Assembly (NCBI GenBank): GCA_947361355.1
Contig: CANAIR010000023.1
Coordinates: 1-32,914, forward strand
DNA length: 32,914 nucleotides
Reading direction: 5' to 3'
Source: an uncultured Clostridium sp.
GTDB taxonomy: Bacteria; Bacillota; Clostridia; TANB77; CAG-465
In this document: positions 1-8,825 of the stretch, piece by piece
Layout of the letters: every line of letters starts with the position of its first letter
How positions within the stretch are numbered: the stretch's first letter is position 1
Notes under the pieces: generated by a model
Databases searched by the model: none
What the model was told of the DNA's origin: nothing
The model's input: only the letters and a program-made list of their open reading frames with translations
Program-made: the position numbers and the translations under genes

Positions 1-1701
1 GAGGCATCACTTTTTAAGAGTATGATTTATGGTAATGACCTTGATTTATCTGAAGAAATTTCAAATAATTTTAAAGAAAATGGTATATCACATATGTTAG
101 CAATATCAGGACTTCATATGATGTATGTAATAAAATTATTAAATGTTATATCAAAAGATATGAATTTAAAAATAAAGAAGTTTTTGTATTTATCTTTTAT
201 ACTTATTTTTTGTATAATTTCTTCTATGTCTATGTCTGTAATTAGGGCTGCAATAATGTCTACTATTACTATATTAGAAGGAAAAAACAAAGAAGATAAG
301 TTTTTTTTATTATCGTATAAAAAATTGTTAATTTCATTTGTTGTTTTAATATGCTATAATCCATATAATATATTTAATGTTGGATTTCAAATGTCATTTC
401 TTGCTACTTTTGGTATAATTACATATAAAAGTATTATTGAGTCTTTTTTCTTAGTTAAATTAAAAATAAGTAAAAGATATATATATATTATTGAAATTTT
501 ATCTATTAGTTTATCCTCAAGTATAGTTATTTTTCCGTTACAAATATATTATTTTGGAAGATTTGAACTAATCTCTTTTATATCAAATATTTTATTATCA
601 TTGGTTATTTCTTTTGAGTTTTTTCTAGGTTTTATATCATTGTTTTTTTGTTTTGTGCCATTTGTATCAGATATTTTATTTACTTCAAATTATGTTATTT
701 TAAAGATAATTATAAATTTAACTTGTTATATTTCAAAGATAAATTATTTTACAATATTTATACCAAGATTTAATTACCTTGAATTGTTTTTTATATATAC
801 AAGTTTAATATTAAATACTTTTAAAAAATATATACCAGCATTATTTAATAAAAAAATAAAAACTATAATTAGGAAGATAATATGTATAGTAACAATTATA
901 TCTTTTTTGTATATTATATCAATGTATATATATCGTAAATATTTTGAAGAATTTATATATTTTTTTAATGTAGAACAGGGAAATATGGCAGTTATTAGAA
1001 GTAAAAGAAAGATAATAGTAATAGATATAGGCTCAACAACAAAAGGTGTTTCATCAAGAATTTTAAAAAGCTTTTTAGAGGCAAAAGCAATTACAAACAT
1101 AGACGTTATATGTATTACACATATGCACGAGGATCATGTAAATGGAATTTATGAAGTATCAAAAAATTTTAATATAAAAAGTGTTGTATATTCAGAGCCT
1201 TTTACCACACAAAAAGGAGAATATGAAAAAGTTAATAGTTTGTTAGAATTAAAAAAAATACCTAAAATACAAATAAAAAAAGGTGATGTAATTAATATAG
1301 GTGGTGTAAAAATAGATGTTTTAATGCCTTTAGATGATGAAATTATAATATCAAAAGATATGTTAAATTCAAATAGTTGTATATATTTACTAAGTAAAAA
1401 TTCAAATAACTATCTATTTATGGGAGATTCTACAATAGAGACAGAAAATAAATTAGTTAAAAGTATTTCAAAAAAAGAAGAAGAAAAATTAAAGAATTTA
1501 ACTGCTATTCAAATTGGACATCATGGTTCAAAAACTTCTTCTAGTGAATTGTTTATAAAAAGTATAAATCCATGTGTTGCTGTTATTTCTAGTAAAAGGG
1601 AAAAGTTTAATCATCCAAATAAGGAAGTAATAGATATTTTACAAAAATATAGATTTAATATAAAAGTAACTGAAAAATGTGGTGCAATAAAGTTAAAATA
1701 A
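1..1701 (+). CDS. comEC: ComEC/Rec2 DNA-uptake channel, C-terminal part (5' end outside window)
   Basis: This is the competence inner-membrane channel that passes single-stranded DNA into the cytoplasm. The frame is open from base 1 (EASLFKS precedes the first ATG at 22), so the start and the N-terminal OB-like domain lie upstream of the window. Visible are the family signature GISHMLAISGLH near residue 30, a run of hydrophobic membrane helices to about residue 310, and a C-terminal metallo-beta-lactamase-like domain. That domain has the metal-site motif THMHEDH, then FMGDS, and IGHHGS followed by SSKREKFNHPN. These residues look intact, so the nuclease-like domain may be active. It is followed after 77 bases by a BofC-like gene on the same strand. 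Family assignment is very secure. Whether the organism is naturally competent cannot be told from this gene alone. Confidence 0.95.
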   Translation, partial: EASLFKSMIYGNDLDLSEEISNNFKENGISHMLAISGLHMMYVIKLLNVISKDMNLKIKKFLYLSFILIFCIISSMSMSVIRAAIMSTITILEGKNKEDKFFLLSYKKLLISFVVLICYNPYNIFNVGFQMSFLATFGIITYKSIIESFFLVKLKISKRYIYIIEILSISLSSSIVIFPLQIYYFGRFELISFISNILLSLVISFEFFLGFISLFFCFVPFVSDILFTSNYVILKIIINLTCYISKINYFTIFIPRFNYLELFFIYTSLILNTFKKYIPALFNKKIKTIIRKIICIVTIISFLYIISMYIYRKYFEEFIYFFNVEQGNMAVIRSKRKIIVIDIGSTTKGVSSRILKSFLEAKAITNIDVICITHMHEDHVNGIYEVSKNFNIKSVVYSEPFTTQKGEYEKVNSLLELKKIPKIQIKKGDVINIGGVKIDVLMPLDDEIIISKDMLNSNSCIYLLSKNSNNYLFMGDSTIETENKLVKSISKKEEEKLKNLTAIQIGHHGSKTSSSELFIKSINPCVAVISSKREKFNHPNKEVIDILQKYRFNIKVTEKCGAIKLK

Positions 1702-1778
1702 AGAAAAATTAGCAAAATATATTTTTGTTTTGTATAATTTAGAAATAATTGTAAAAAATATTCTTAGTAGGTGATTTT

Positions 1779-2387
1779 ATGAATAATATGAATGAAAAAA
1801 CAAAATATAAAATTTTTGTAGCAATATTAATGTTTTTTTTATTAACTTTTGGAGTATTTGTAGGTTTAAATATATCATATAATAATAATGTATCAAATGA
1901 TTTAACATCATATACTCCAGATGATATGGAACAAGATTTAAAGGGAATAAATGATAATGAAACAGAACAAGTAAATACAAAAAGCTATGATATTGAAGTA
2001 GTATATATAGATAATTATACTTTATGCAATGAAATGGTTGAAACAAAAAATGTGGTTTATGGTACTAATCTTGAAGAATTAAAAAAACAAGAAAAAATAA
2101 AACAAGATAAAGAAGATAAAATATATGAAATAAGAGAAGAAACAAAAGATAGAATTGTTTATTATCGCGATGTTAATCAAAATTGTCCAAATCATTTTAA
2201 TATTAAATTAGAAAATGGTAAAGTTAATATATATAATATTGTGTCAGATGGTGTAAATACAATTTATCAAACAATAGATGTATCAGAAGAGCTAATAAGA
2301 CCAGAATTAATTGAGGAATTAAATAAGGGAATAAAGGCAAATTCAAAAGAAGAATTAAATTTAATTATAGAAGATATTGAAAGTTAA
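1779..2387 (+). CDS. Membrane-anchored protein with a BofC-like C-terminal domain
   Basis: The 202-residue protein starts with a short basic stretch and one hydrophobic helix (about residues 12-32), so it is probably an anchored extracytoplasmic protein. A polar linker follows. From about residue 60 there is a YTLCNEMVE segment, and from about 135 a segment CPNHFNIKLENGKVNIYN that ends in IKANSKEELNLIIED. This layout (C-x-NH, a 'GK-aromatic' strand, then a terminal helix with SEEEL-type residues) resembles the BofC C-terminal domain of clostridial proteins. In Bacillus, BofC inhibits the SpoIVB protease during sporulation. The match is by pattern only, so that role is tentative here. The ATG at 1779 has GTAGGTG about 7 bases upstream as ribosome site. 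A TATAAT at 1733-1738 may be its promoter. Confidence 0.6.
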   Translation: MNNMNEKTKYKIFVAILMFFLLTFGVFVGLNISYNNNVSNDLTSYTPDDMEQDLKGINDNETEQVNTKSYDIEVVYIDNYTLCNEMVETKNVVYGTNLEELKKQEKIKQDKEDKIYEIREETKDRIVYYRDVNQNCPNHFNIKLENGKVNIYNIVSDGVNTIYQTIDVSEELIRPELIEELNKGIKANSKEELNLIIEDIES

Positions 2388-2434
2388 AAAGATTACTAAT
2401 ATGAAAACATTTTTTATTAACAAAACTATTTTTC

Positions 2435-2463
2435 TTTACATATAAATTTTTCTATGCTATAAT
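2435..2463 (+). promoter_or_regulatory. Sigma-A-type promoter with extended -10
   Basis: TTTACA at 2435-2440, a 17-base spacer and TGcTATAAT ending at 2463. It lies about 30 bases ahead of the ribosome site at 2493-2500, so the next gene is transcribed on its own. Confidence 0.7.
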
Positions 2464-2506
2464 CAATAAAAAAATCAATCTTATTTTTAATAAAAGGAGA
2501 GAAAAA

Positions 2507-3001
2507 ATAGAGTTTAAAGATGTAGTAAAATATGAAGATTTAATTAATGTAAATAAAATAGTAGTTTCAAAAGATATGCTTAGCCAAATATCAAAGTATT
2601 TCTATTTAAATCAAGATTTTGTATATGTAGATTATAATTTTGATTGCATTAATATAGAAGTTTTGTTATATTCAAAGGTAAATATTTTTATTCAAAGGAA
2701 ATCTGAAGAAATATTTTCTGTTACTTTCTTTTCTGATGAAGAAAAGCTATTATATTTTGAAATGGAGAATGTTTTAAATATTTTATTTTCTGCATATGAT
2801 ATAGTTGAATATGAAAATATAAAAAAATATAGCGATACATCTGAAAAATTAGTACTATTTGTTTTAGAATGGTATCCAAAGATTATATATTATATAGAGC
2901 AACATTCTTTAAAAGCTAAAAGTAGTATGTTTGAAAAGATAACTTTTTTTGTAAATACACCAAATAATAAATTTATAAGGGAAAATAAAAAAAAGAAATG
3001 A
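2507..3001 (+). CDS. Hypothetical protein, possible ATA start (first ATG at 2576)
   Basis: I do not recognise this protein. From the first in-frame ATG (2576) it has 141 residues, is rich in aromatic and acidic residues, has no signal peptide or obvious membrane helix, and ends in a basic RENKKKK tail. The start is odd. A good Shine-Dalgarno, AAAGGAGAG at 2493-2501, sits at normal distance from an ATA codon at 2507 in the same frame, and the 23 codons between ATA and the ATG read as ordinary protein (EFKDVVKYEDLINVNK). No ATG, GTG or TTG occurs in frame between, and the ATG at 2576 has no ribosome site. Either translation starts at ATA, or an ATG was mutated, or the base is miscalled. A bidirectional terminator follows. 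Confidence 0.6.
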   Translation: MEFKDVVKYEDLINVNKIVVSKDMLSQISKYFYLNQDFVYVDYNFDCINIEVLLYSKVNIFIQRKSEEIFSVTFFSDEEKLLYFEMENVLNILFSAYDIVEYENIKKYSDTSEKLVLFVLEWYPKIIYYIEQHSLKAKSSMFEKITFFVNTPNNKFIRENKKKK

Positions 3002-3041
3002 ATAAAAAAATAAAATAGTAAATACAAAAAATAATAAAAAG

Positions 3042-3076
3042 CGTATAACCTATTTAATCAGGTTATACGTTTTTTT
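3042..3076. terminator. Bidirectional rho-independent terminator
   Basis: A 9-bp perfect stem (CGTATAACC with GGTTATACG, 3042-3050 and 3061-3069), a 10-base loop, T7 on the right and an A-rich run on the left. It lies between convergent genes and can serve both. Confidence 0.85.
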
Positions 3077-3077
3077 A

Positions 3078-5423
3078 TTAAATATTAGCAATAACTTTAT
3101 TATTATCTATATTTAGAGTATATGTTTTATTTTCTTTTACATTTCCTTTTATAAATTCAACTGCTAGTAAATCTTCAATATATTTTTGAATAGCACGTCT
3201 TATTGGTCTTGCTCCAAATTTTTCATTATAACCATTATCTACAATATATTTTATTACCTCAGGTGAATATTCAAATAAAATGTTTTTTTCTTTAGTTTCT
3301 TCTTGTAGCTCTTTAAGTAATATATCTGATATTTTTAGTAAATCTTCATAAGAAAGTTTATTAAATGTTATAACATCATCAATTCTATTTAAGAATTCAG
3401 GACTAAAAAATTCTTTTAACGCATCTCTAGTCTTATTTTCCAAAAAGTCAGATTCAATTTGTTTATTTGCAAATCCATATCCATCACTTTTAAAATTAGT
3501 ACCTAAATTTGATGTAAGTACTATTATTGTATGTTTAAATGATACGCTTCTACCTTGTGAATCAGTAAGTTTTCCTTCATCTAATATTTGAAGTAAAATG
3601 TTATAAACACTAGGATGTGCTTTTTCAATTTCATCAAATAGTACAATACTATATGGATTACGCCTTATTTTTTCTGTTAATTGTCCAGCTTCATCATATC
3701 CAACATAACCAGGAGGTGAACCTATAAGCTTTGAAGTAGAGTTAGATTCCATATATTCTGACATATCAAGTTTTATAATTGCCTCTTTATTATCAAATAA
3801 CTCAAAAGCTAGTTCTTTTACAAGTTGAGTTTTACCAACGCCAGTTGGCCCAACAAATATAAAAGAAGGAGGGCGTTCAATGTTTCTTATATTAGCTCTT
3901 TTTCTAATAATGGAATTTGAAATAGCTTCAATAGCCTCACTTTGTCCTATTATTCTTTTTGAAAGATTTTCTTTTAAATTAAGTAGCTTTTCAGTTTCCG
4001 TTGTTTTTACCCTTGTAACTGGAATTTTTGTCCAAAGTTCAATAACTTGAGCCAAATTATTAAAAGTTACTTCTTTTGGTTTAGATTTTTTTATTAACTC
4101 ATCAAGTTTTGTTCTTAATTTACATTGTTCTTCTTTTATTTTAGCAGCTTTTTCATAGTTATCAATACTAGTATCATTATCACTTGTATTATTTTCAGAG
4201 GATTCTATTTGTTGCTCTAAGTCTTCTTCTTGATTTTCGATTTCTTTTAATTTTCTTTCTAATTTTTCAATTTTTGCAAGTATGACATCTTCTAAATTTA
4301 CTCTAGCACAAGCCTCATCTAGTAAATCAATAGCTTTATCAGGTAAAAATCTATCATGTATATATTTTTGTGAAAGTGAAACAGAAAGCTTTAATATATC
4401 ATCAGAGACTTTTACTTTATGATAATCTTCATAGTAACCTTTAATTCCTTTTAGAATTTCAAAACATTCTTTTGAAGTTGGTTCATCAACCATAACAGGT
4501 TGAAATCTTCTTTCTAAAGCACTATCTTTTTCAATATATTTTCTATATTCTTTTAAAGTTGTAGCACCTATAAGTTGAACAGAACCATTTGCAAGTGCCG
4601 GTTTTAACATATTTGCTGCATTCATAGAATTATCATGTTCTAATCCTCCAACAATATTGTGTACTTCATCAATTGCTAAAATTATATTTCCAAAAGACTT
4701 ACACTCATCTATTAAACCTTTTATTCTAGATTCGAATTGTCCTCTAAATTGAGTACCTGCAACTAAAGATGTCATATCTATTAAATATACTTCTTTGTTT
4801 ATTAGTTTTCCAGGTACATTTCCGTCAACAATTTCTTGTGCAAGTGCATGAACAATTGCAGTTTTACCAACACCAGGTTCTCCAATTAATGCAGGATTAT
4901 TTTTATTTCTTCTATTTAATATTTGTATCATCCTTTGAAGTTCTCTATTTCTTCCAATTACTTTATCGAGTTTGTTTTCTCTTGCTTTTTGTGTTAAGTT
5001 TTCACCAAAAGTATCTAAATATTTAGTTTTTTTCTTTTTTTTATTTTTTTTGCCAGCTAATTCTTCATTTTCAGAATTTTCTTTATTTTTAGAGGAAATA
5101 GGATTTGTAAAAAGATTATGAAGTCCGAAATTCATTTTTGGTTTTTCTTCATCCATTTCATCATAGTCTAAATCTTCGTCAAGGTTCATTCCACCTAACA
5201 TTTCATCAAATTGCTTGGACATATTTTCCATTTCTTCAGGTGATATTTTTTCCATCTCTTTCATTATATTAGCAAGGGGATCAATTCCTTGCCTTTTTGC
5301 ACATTCTATGCAAAGACCTGTTGATTCATTAGTAGATTTTCCATCTTTATCTAATTTATTTATAAATATTACGGCCATATTTTTTTTACATACTGAACAT
5401 AATACCAAATTTATCATCTCCAT
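3078..5423 (-). CDS. clpE: ClpE-type AAA+ unfoldase with N-terminal zinc finger
   Basis: HSP100/Clp ATPase that unfolds proteins for the ClpP protease. In order it shows an N-terminal four-cysteine zinc finger (C9, C12, C38, C41), an acidic linker, and a first AAA+ domain with Walker A GEPGVGKT (181-188), Walker B LAIDE (to 253) and ERRF arginine-finger region. A coiled segment carries a UVR-like motif (about 423-440). The second AAA+ domain has GPTGVGKT (525-532), pore loop GYVGY (572-576) and LFDEIEKAHP. YGF (649-651) sits where ClpP-binding Clp ATPases carry their tripeptide. Zinc finger plus UVR is the ClpE layout, though at 781 residues it is longer than Bacillus ClpE. The ATG at 5423 lacks a ribosome site; a TTG at 5408 lies 9 bases after GGAG and is a credible alternative start. 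I saw no CtsR or CIRCE operator. Confidence 0.9.
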   Translation of the reverse strand: MEMINLVLCSVCKKNMAVIFINKLDKDGKSTNESTGLCIECAKRQGIDPLANIMKEMEKISPEEMENMSKQFDEMLGGMNLDEDLDYDEMDEEKPKMNFGLHNLFTNPISSKNKENSENEELAGKKNKKKKKTKYLDTFGENLTQKARENKLDKVIGRNRELQRMIQILNRRNKNNPALIGEPGVGKTAIVHALAQEIVDGNVPGKLINKEVYLIDMTSLVAGTQFRGQFESRIKGLIDECKSFGNIILAIDEVHNIVGGLEHDNSMNAANMLKPALANGSVQLIGATTLKEYRKYIEKDSALERRFQPVMVDEPTSKECFEILKGIKGYYEDYHKVKVSDDILKLSVSLSQKYIHDRFLPDKAIDLLDEACARVNLEDVILAKIEKLERKLKEIENQEEDLEQQIESSENNTSDNDTSIDNYEKAAKIKEEQCKLRTKLDELIKKSKPKEVTFNNLAQVIELWTKIPVTRVKTTETEKLLNLKENLSKRIIGQSEAIEAISNSIIRKRANIRNIERPPSFIFVGPTGVGKTQLVKELAFELFDNKEAIIKLDMSEYMESNSTSKLIGSPPGYVGYDEAGQLTEKIRRNPYSIVLFDEIEKAHPSVYNILLQILDEGKLTDSQGRSVSFKHTIIVLTSNLGTNFKSDGYGFANKQIESDFLENKTRDALKEFFSPEFLNRIDDVITFNKLSYEDLLKISDILLKELQEETKEKNILFEYSPEVIKYIVDNGYNEKFGARPIRRAIQKYIEDLLAVEFIKGNVKENKTYTLNIDNNKVIANI

Positions 5424-5492
5424 TTTATTTGTTTTATATTATACAAGAGTTAATTGATTTAATAGTGTATAATAATAAAAATAATATTGTAT

Positions 5493-5521
5493 AGTATAAC
5501 ATATTTTGTAATACTTTACAA
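5493..5521 (-). promoter_or_regulatory. Likely promoter of the clpE-type gene
   Basis: Reading the minus strand: TTGTAA (5521-5516), 17-base spacer, and TGtTATACT with the -10 hexamer at 5498-5493. A second TATAAT lies nearer the gene at 5443-5438 but lacks a -35. The stretch 5424-5678 holds no gene. Confidence 0.5.
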
Positions 5522-5678
5522 GCATTAAATAAATCATATGTGAATAATCTATGATAAAATCCCCTTATGAAAATGATCAAATAAATATTGAAAAAGAAGT
5601 TGTATAAAAAAGTTCACTAATATGTAAAAATATAATATATAAGATTTTTTATTTATGTATATATTTTATGTAATTTGA

Positions 5679-5707
5679 TTGACAAAAATGTACTGTTATG
5701 ATATAAT
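5679..5707 (+). promoter_or_regulatory. Perfect-consensus promoter of the PP2C/vWA operon
   Basis: TTGACA (5679-5684), exactly 17 bases, then TGaTATAAT with the hexamer at 5702-5707. Both hexamers match the sigma-70/A consensus and the -10 is extended. Expected to be strong unless repressed. The upstream AGATTTTTTA at 5642-5651 also occurs ahead of the kinase promoter. Confidence 0.85.
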
Positions 5708-5762
5708 TGTGTAAATTTTTAAAATATAAAAAATCAAATGATTTATTAGGAGGACATATTTT

Positions 5763-5822
5763 ATGTATGAAATGAAATCAAAAAAATATACTAATATGAG
5801 GAGGAATAAGTGTGAAGGTTAA
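5763..5822 (+). CDS. Possible 19-residue leader peptide overlapping the PP2C gene
   Basis: A short frame (MYEMKSKKYTNMRRNKCEG) starts 9 bases after a perfect AGGAGG (5748-5753) and stops at TAA 5820-5822, 11 bases inside the next gene in another frame. It contains the next gene's own AGGAGG (5799-5804). The arrangement suggests translational coupling: ribosomes finishing the leader would free or reload the downstream start. There is no run of a single amino acid that would indicate classical attenuation. It is too short to support by coding statistics. Confidence 0.45.
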   Translation: MYEMKSKKYTNMRRNKCEG

Positions 5823-6552
5823 CGTTCATGGAAGTTCACATTCATTATTAGGTGTGAAAAATCAAGATTCTTGTTTAGAAATTTCAGATGGTACAAGGCG
5901 GTTAAAATTAGTATGTGATGGATGTACTAATATAGATCCTAAAAATCCAGAAACATATTTAAAGACTCATAATGAAGTAGGGTCTGGTCTTTTTTGCTCA
6001 AAATATTCACTTATTGAGGATCCATTTAATCATGAGAAGTTTGTTGAAAACGCAAATAATATCATGAAAAAAATGTTAGATTTTATTGATTTTTCAAAAG
6101 AGAAATACTTAAAAAATGAAAAAATGATAGAATTTATATCATACAATTATAGTTTTACTATATTTGCATGCTTTGAAACAGAAGAACATTTTTATGTGTA
6201 TCATTTAGGCGATGGTGTAATTATTGTTCAAAACTTAATTGGAAATATTTCATATATTGAAAGAAAGTTTGGAAAGTATCCACCATACCTTGTTAACAAC
6301 TTTATTTTTGATGAAACAAAGGAATTTACTAAAATCACTTTTAGTAAAAAGGATGTAAAAAATGTAGGTGTTGCATCTGATGGTATTATGGCTATCACCA
6401 AAAATATGCTTGAAAATAAAGATAAAAAGCTTTTTGATAGTTTATTATCAAATGATGATAGTTTATCATATATAAATCAAGGAAATGCAATTACCAATTT
6501 TATAAATTCTAATAATGGTATTTTTTCAGATGACACGACAATTGTGTTTTAA
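5812..6552 (+). CDS. PP2C-family Ser/Thr protein phosphatase
   Basis: A metal-dependent phosphatase-like domain fills the whole 246 residues, with no signal peptide or membrane segment. Motifs seen: HGSSHSLLGVKNQDS (D19), LVCDGCTN (D36, the DG metal site), YVYHLGDG, VGVASDGI, and a terminal SDDTTIVF (D240/D241). The aspartates expected to bind the two metals are present, so activity is likely. The start is GTG at 5812, 7 bases after AGGAGG. It is the first long gene of a four-gene operon with 38-, 20- and 13-base gaps. The context, vWA proteins and a large atypical kinase just downstream, suggests it reverses phosphorylation by that kinase, as in YegK/YegI and TerY-P type sets. The partner is inferred, not shown. 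Confidence 0.85.
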   Translation: MKVNVHGSSHSLLGVKNQDSCLEISDGTRRLKLVCDGCTNIDPKNPETYLKTHNEVGSGLFCSKYSLIEDPFNHEKFVENANNIMKKMLDFIDFSKEKYLKNEKMIEFISYNYSFTIFACFETEEHFYVYHLGDGVIIVQNLIGNISYIERKFGKYPPYLVNNFIFDETKEFTKITFSKKDVKNVGVASDGIMAITKNMLENKDKKLFDSLLSNDDSLSYINQGNAITNFINSNNGIFSDDTTIVF

Positions 6553-6590
6553 CTATTAATAAAAAGTATTAATCAAAAAGGAGAAATAAA

Positions 6591-7430
6591 ATGTTTTGGA
6601 ATCCAAAAAATGAAGATGAAAAAGCAAGAAAGAAAAAAAAGTCTGATATTAAGGAATCAATAAAAAAAGATAGCATACAGTCTTTTGAAAAAAAAGAAAG
6701 AGAATTTCTTGAGGAAACAGGAAAAAAAGGTGAAAAAATTGATTTAGTTACAGGTCAAGTATATAAAAAAAATACCCATGAAAAGGATTATACACCTATT
6801 AAAAGGTATTATAATGAAGAACAAAGTGCCTTTAACCAAATTTTTAATAGGCCACCCTTACCAAGACCAGTAAGTGTACTTAAGAAAAACCCTGTTATAA
6901 AGAGTAAATTATTAGTTTTATGTATTGAACTTTCCTATTTAGAAAGTCAGATAGAAAATATGATAAATCTTTTTATAAAACAAGAAAATCCAAAATTTTT
7001 GAGGATTATCCTTTTTAAAAATGGTGTTTATTTTACCAGGGTAAAGTTTTGTGAATATATTAAGCCAGGAGAAATATTGGATTTTATAAAATTAAAAAAA
7101 ATGGCTTCTAATACTATAGTTGATACTATGGGCATTAATAATACTTTATTATTTGATGCAGTTGACGAAGCTATAAGTACAGAAGAGAAGAAAAGTTTTT
7201 ATCCAAAAGTAATAGTCGGTGAGTATGACTATTATATTAATGATATACAGTATGTTTTTGTTTTATCTGGATTAGATAGAGGTTCTAAGACAAATAAAGA
7301 ACAAATTCAAAATATGTTAAAAGTTACTAGAGCAAAAAACAGTAACTTTCATGCTGTATTAACAAACTTTTCAAATTTGCCAGAGGTAAGTTCATATGGC
7401 TTTAGAAGTATAGTAACAGTAAACTTGTGA
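6591..7430 (+). CDS. Unknown protein with basic N-terminus and degenerate vWA-like domain
   Basis: 279 residues. The first 100 are charged and probably disordered, ending in a proline-rich NRPPLPRP stretch. From about residue 104 there is an alpha/beta domain that I can lay along the intact vWA protein two genes downstream: KLLVLCIELSYLES sits where that protein has IVIDDSGSMDD, NTLLFDAVDEAI matches CTRLYDTVCYLK, and YVFVLSGLDRGSKTN matches VIFLSDGYDVNSTMS. The first MIDAS motif (DxSxS) is lost, so metal-dependent binding is unlikely; a structural or adaptor role is more probable. This homology is my reading by eye. GGAG lies 8 bases ahead of the ATG. Second gene of the operon. Confidence 0.65.
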   Translation: MFWNPKNEDEKARKKKKSDIKESIKKDSIQSFEKKEREFLEETGKKGEKIDLVTGQVYKKNTHEKDYTPIKRYYNEEQSAFNQIFNRPPLPRPVSVLKKNPVIKSKLLVLCIELSYLESQIENMINLFIKQENPKFLRIILFKNGVYFTRVKFCEYIKPGEILDFIKLKKMASNTIVDTMGINNTLLFDAVDEAISTEEKKSFYPKVIVGEYDYYINDIQYVFVLSGLDRGSKTNKEQIQNMLKVTRAKNSNFHAVLTNFSNLPEVSSYGFRSIVTVNL

Positions 7431-7450
7431 GTGATTAGAAGGAGAAAAAA

Positions 7451-8812
7451 ATGACCTTTGATGACTTTATTGACTTTATTAATTTCAATATTATGAAGAT
7501 TGTTCAAAAACTCCATTCATTAAAGTCAAATAATCTTTTAGAAGAGGAGCATGAAGAAGTTGAAAAAGATGTAATTGTAGAAAGTGATGCAATCGAAAAA
7601 AGCAATTTCTTTGATAATGCTACAATTTTTGACGAGTTAAAAAGACTTGAAGTGGATATATTTCCAATTAAAGAATTTAGTAAAGAAAAATATGATTTCT
7701 TTATGATCCAACATGAAAAAATTAAAGAAAGAGCAAAGCAATTTTATGAAGAAGAAGAAAATTCTTCTGAGTTAAGGCTTACAGTACTGAGTGATCCTCT
7801 TATGGATATGGAAATATTAAAGGAAATTAAGTCTTTGGAGATGGATATAAATTCATATAAAGAAAAATTTATGAATTATTCCATAATTTTGGATAGACTT
7901 GAGAAATATTACGAAATTTTAGAAAAAGCTTATTTAAATCTTTTTGTCAAAAAAGATTTGGAAATGTTAGAATCTGCAAATAATTCTTTTTCAAGAATTA
8001 TAAGTGAGACTTCGGATTTAAAGTGTGCCGAAAACAAAATGAAAATGGAAGAAATTTCATATAAGTTTTGTGAAGTAGCGTATTTACTGTATAAGTCTAA
8101 CGTATTGTGTGGAGTCACTGATTTAGATTTACAATGTATAAAAATACTATCAAAAGAAAGACAAAATGCCTTTTCGATTTTTCAGAAAAATGTAGAAAAG
8201 CTTTTGCAAATGATTGAAGTATTTAATGGTAAGAAGTACTATAACATTTTTAATTTTTATTTTTCAAAATTATTGAAAGTAGAGGGTAACACAAATTTTG
8301 ATGAGTTTGTAAAAAATGAAAAAAAAGTGTATGAATTGTATGTTCATTATACTCTAAAAAAAGAAAATAAACCTAATGACTTAGATATTTCAAAAGTAAG
8401 GTGTTATTTTAATGAACTGTCAAAAGTTTATTCAAATGTTAGACTTAAGTTTTTATTACTTGTAGTAGAAAAATTTAACTTTAATATAACTTATTACGAG
8501 TTACACAGGCTGTTAGATATTTTAGGATTGGAAATTTTTTGTAATACTTACTTGAAAAATGTTACTGATGATAACGATTTAATAAAAGAAGTATTTGAAA
8601 AAGGATTTGAAAAAGTAAATGTTAATGGCAATACCACTAGTTATATTCAGATATATGTAGCTAGTGATGAAGCAGAAGTAGAAAAAATTTCAAAAGTTTT
8701 AGAAAATCTTAAACTGGATTTTGGAGTTTCACAAAAGGATATATATATTAGTAGCTCATATTTTTATGGATGTGAAAATTTAATTAGTAACTTAAAAACA
8801 GTAAATAAATAA
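7451..8812 (+). CDS. Unknown, mainly helical protein of the PP2C/vWA operon
   Basis: I do not recognise this 453-residue protein. It is acidic and predicted mostly helical, with no signal peptide, membrane helix, cysteine cluster or nucleotide-binding motif that I can see. Residues 30-60 are glutamate/aspartate-rich; the middle is long amphipathic helices. The last 70 residues (TTSYIQIYVASDEAEVEKISKVLENL) look like a small alpha/beta unit. It starts at ATG 7451 after AAGGAG and ends 13 bases before the vWA gene, so it is surely co-translated with the others. A scaffold linking the vWA proteins to kinase or phosphatase is possible, but that is a guess from context. Confidence 0.7.
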   Translation: MTFDDFIDFINFNIMKIVQKLHSLKSNNLLEEEHEEVEKDVIVESDAIEKSNFFDNATIFDELKRLEVDIFPIKEFSKEKYDFFMIQHEKIKERAKQFYEEEENSSELRLTVLSDPLMDMEILKEIKSLEMDINSYKEKFMNYSIILDRLEKYYEILEKAYLNLFVKKDLEMLESANNSFSRIISETSDLKCAENKMKMEEISYKFCEVAYLLYKSNVLCGVTDLDLQCIKILSKERQNAFSIFQKNVEKLLQMIEVFNGKKYYNIFNFYFSKLLKVEGNTNFDEFVKNEKKVYELYVHYTLKKENKPNDLDISKVRCYFNELSKVYSNVRLKFLLLVVEKFNFNITYYELHRLLDILGLEIFCNTYLKNVTDDNDLIKEVFEKGFEKVNVNGNTTSYIQIYVASDEAEVEKISKVLENLKLDFGVSQKDIYISSSYFYGCENLISNLKTVNK

Positions 8813-8825
8813 AAAGGAGAATAAT

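Noticed and set aside
774-1100. Open frame antisense to comEC
   Set aside because: No ribosome site; the sense strand carries clear ComEC motifs here.
4769-5457. Open frames antisense to the clpE-type gene
   Set aside because: They mirror a strongly conserved AAA+ protein and have no start signals.
5424-5560. CtsR or HrcA operator upstream of the clpE-type gene
   Set aside because: Neither GGTCAAA repeats nor a TTAGCACTC/GAGTGCTAA pair is present.
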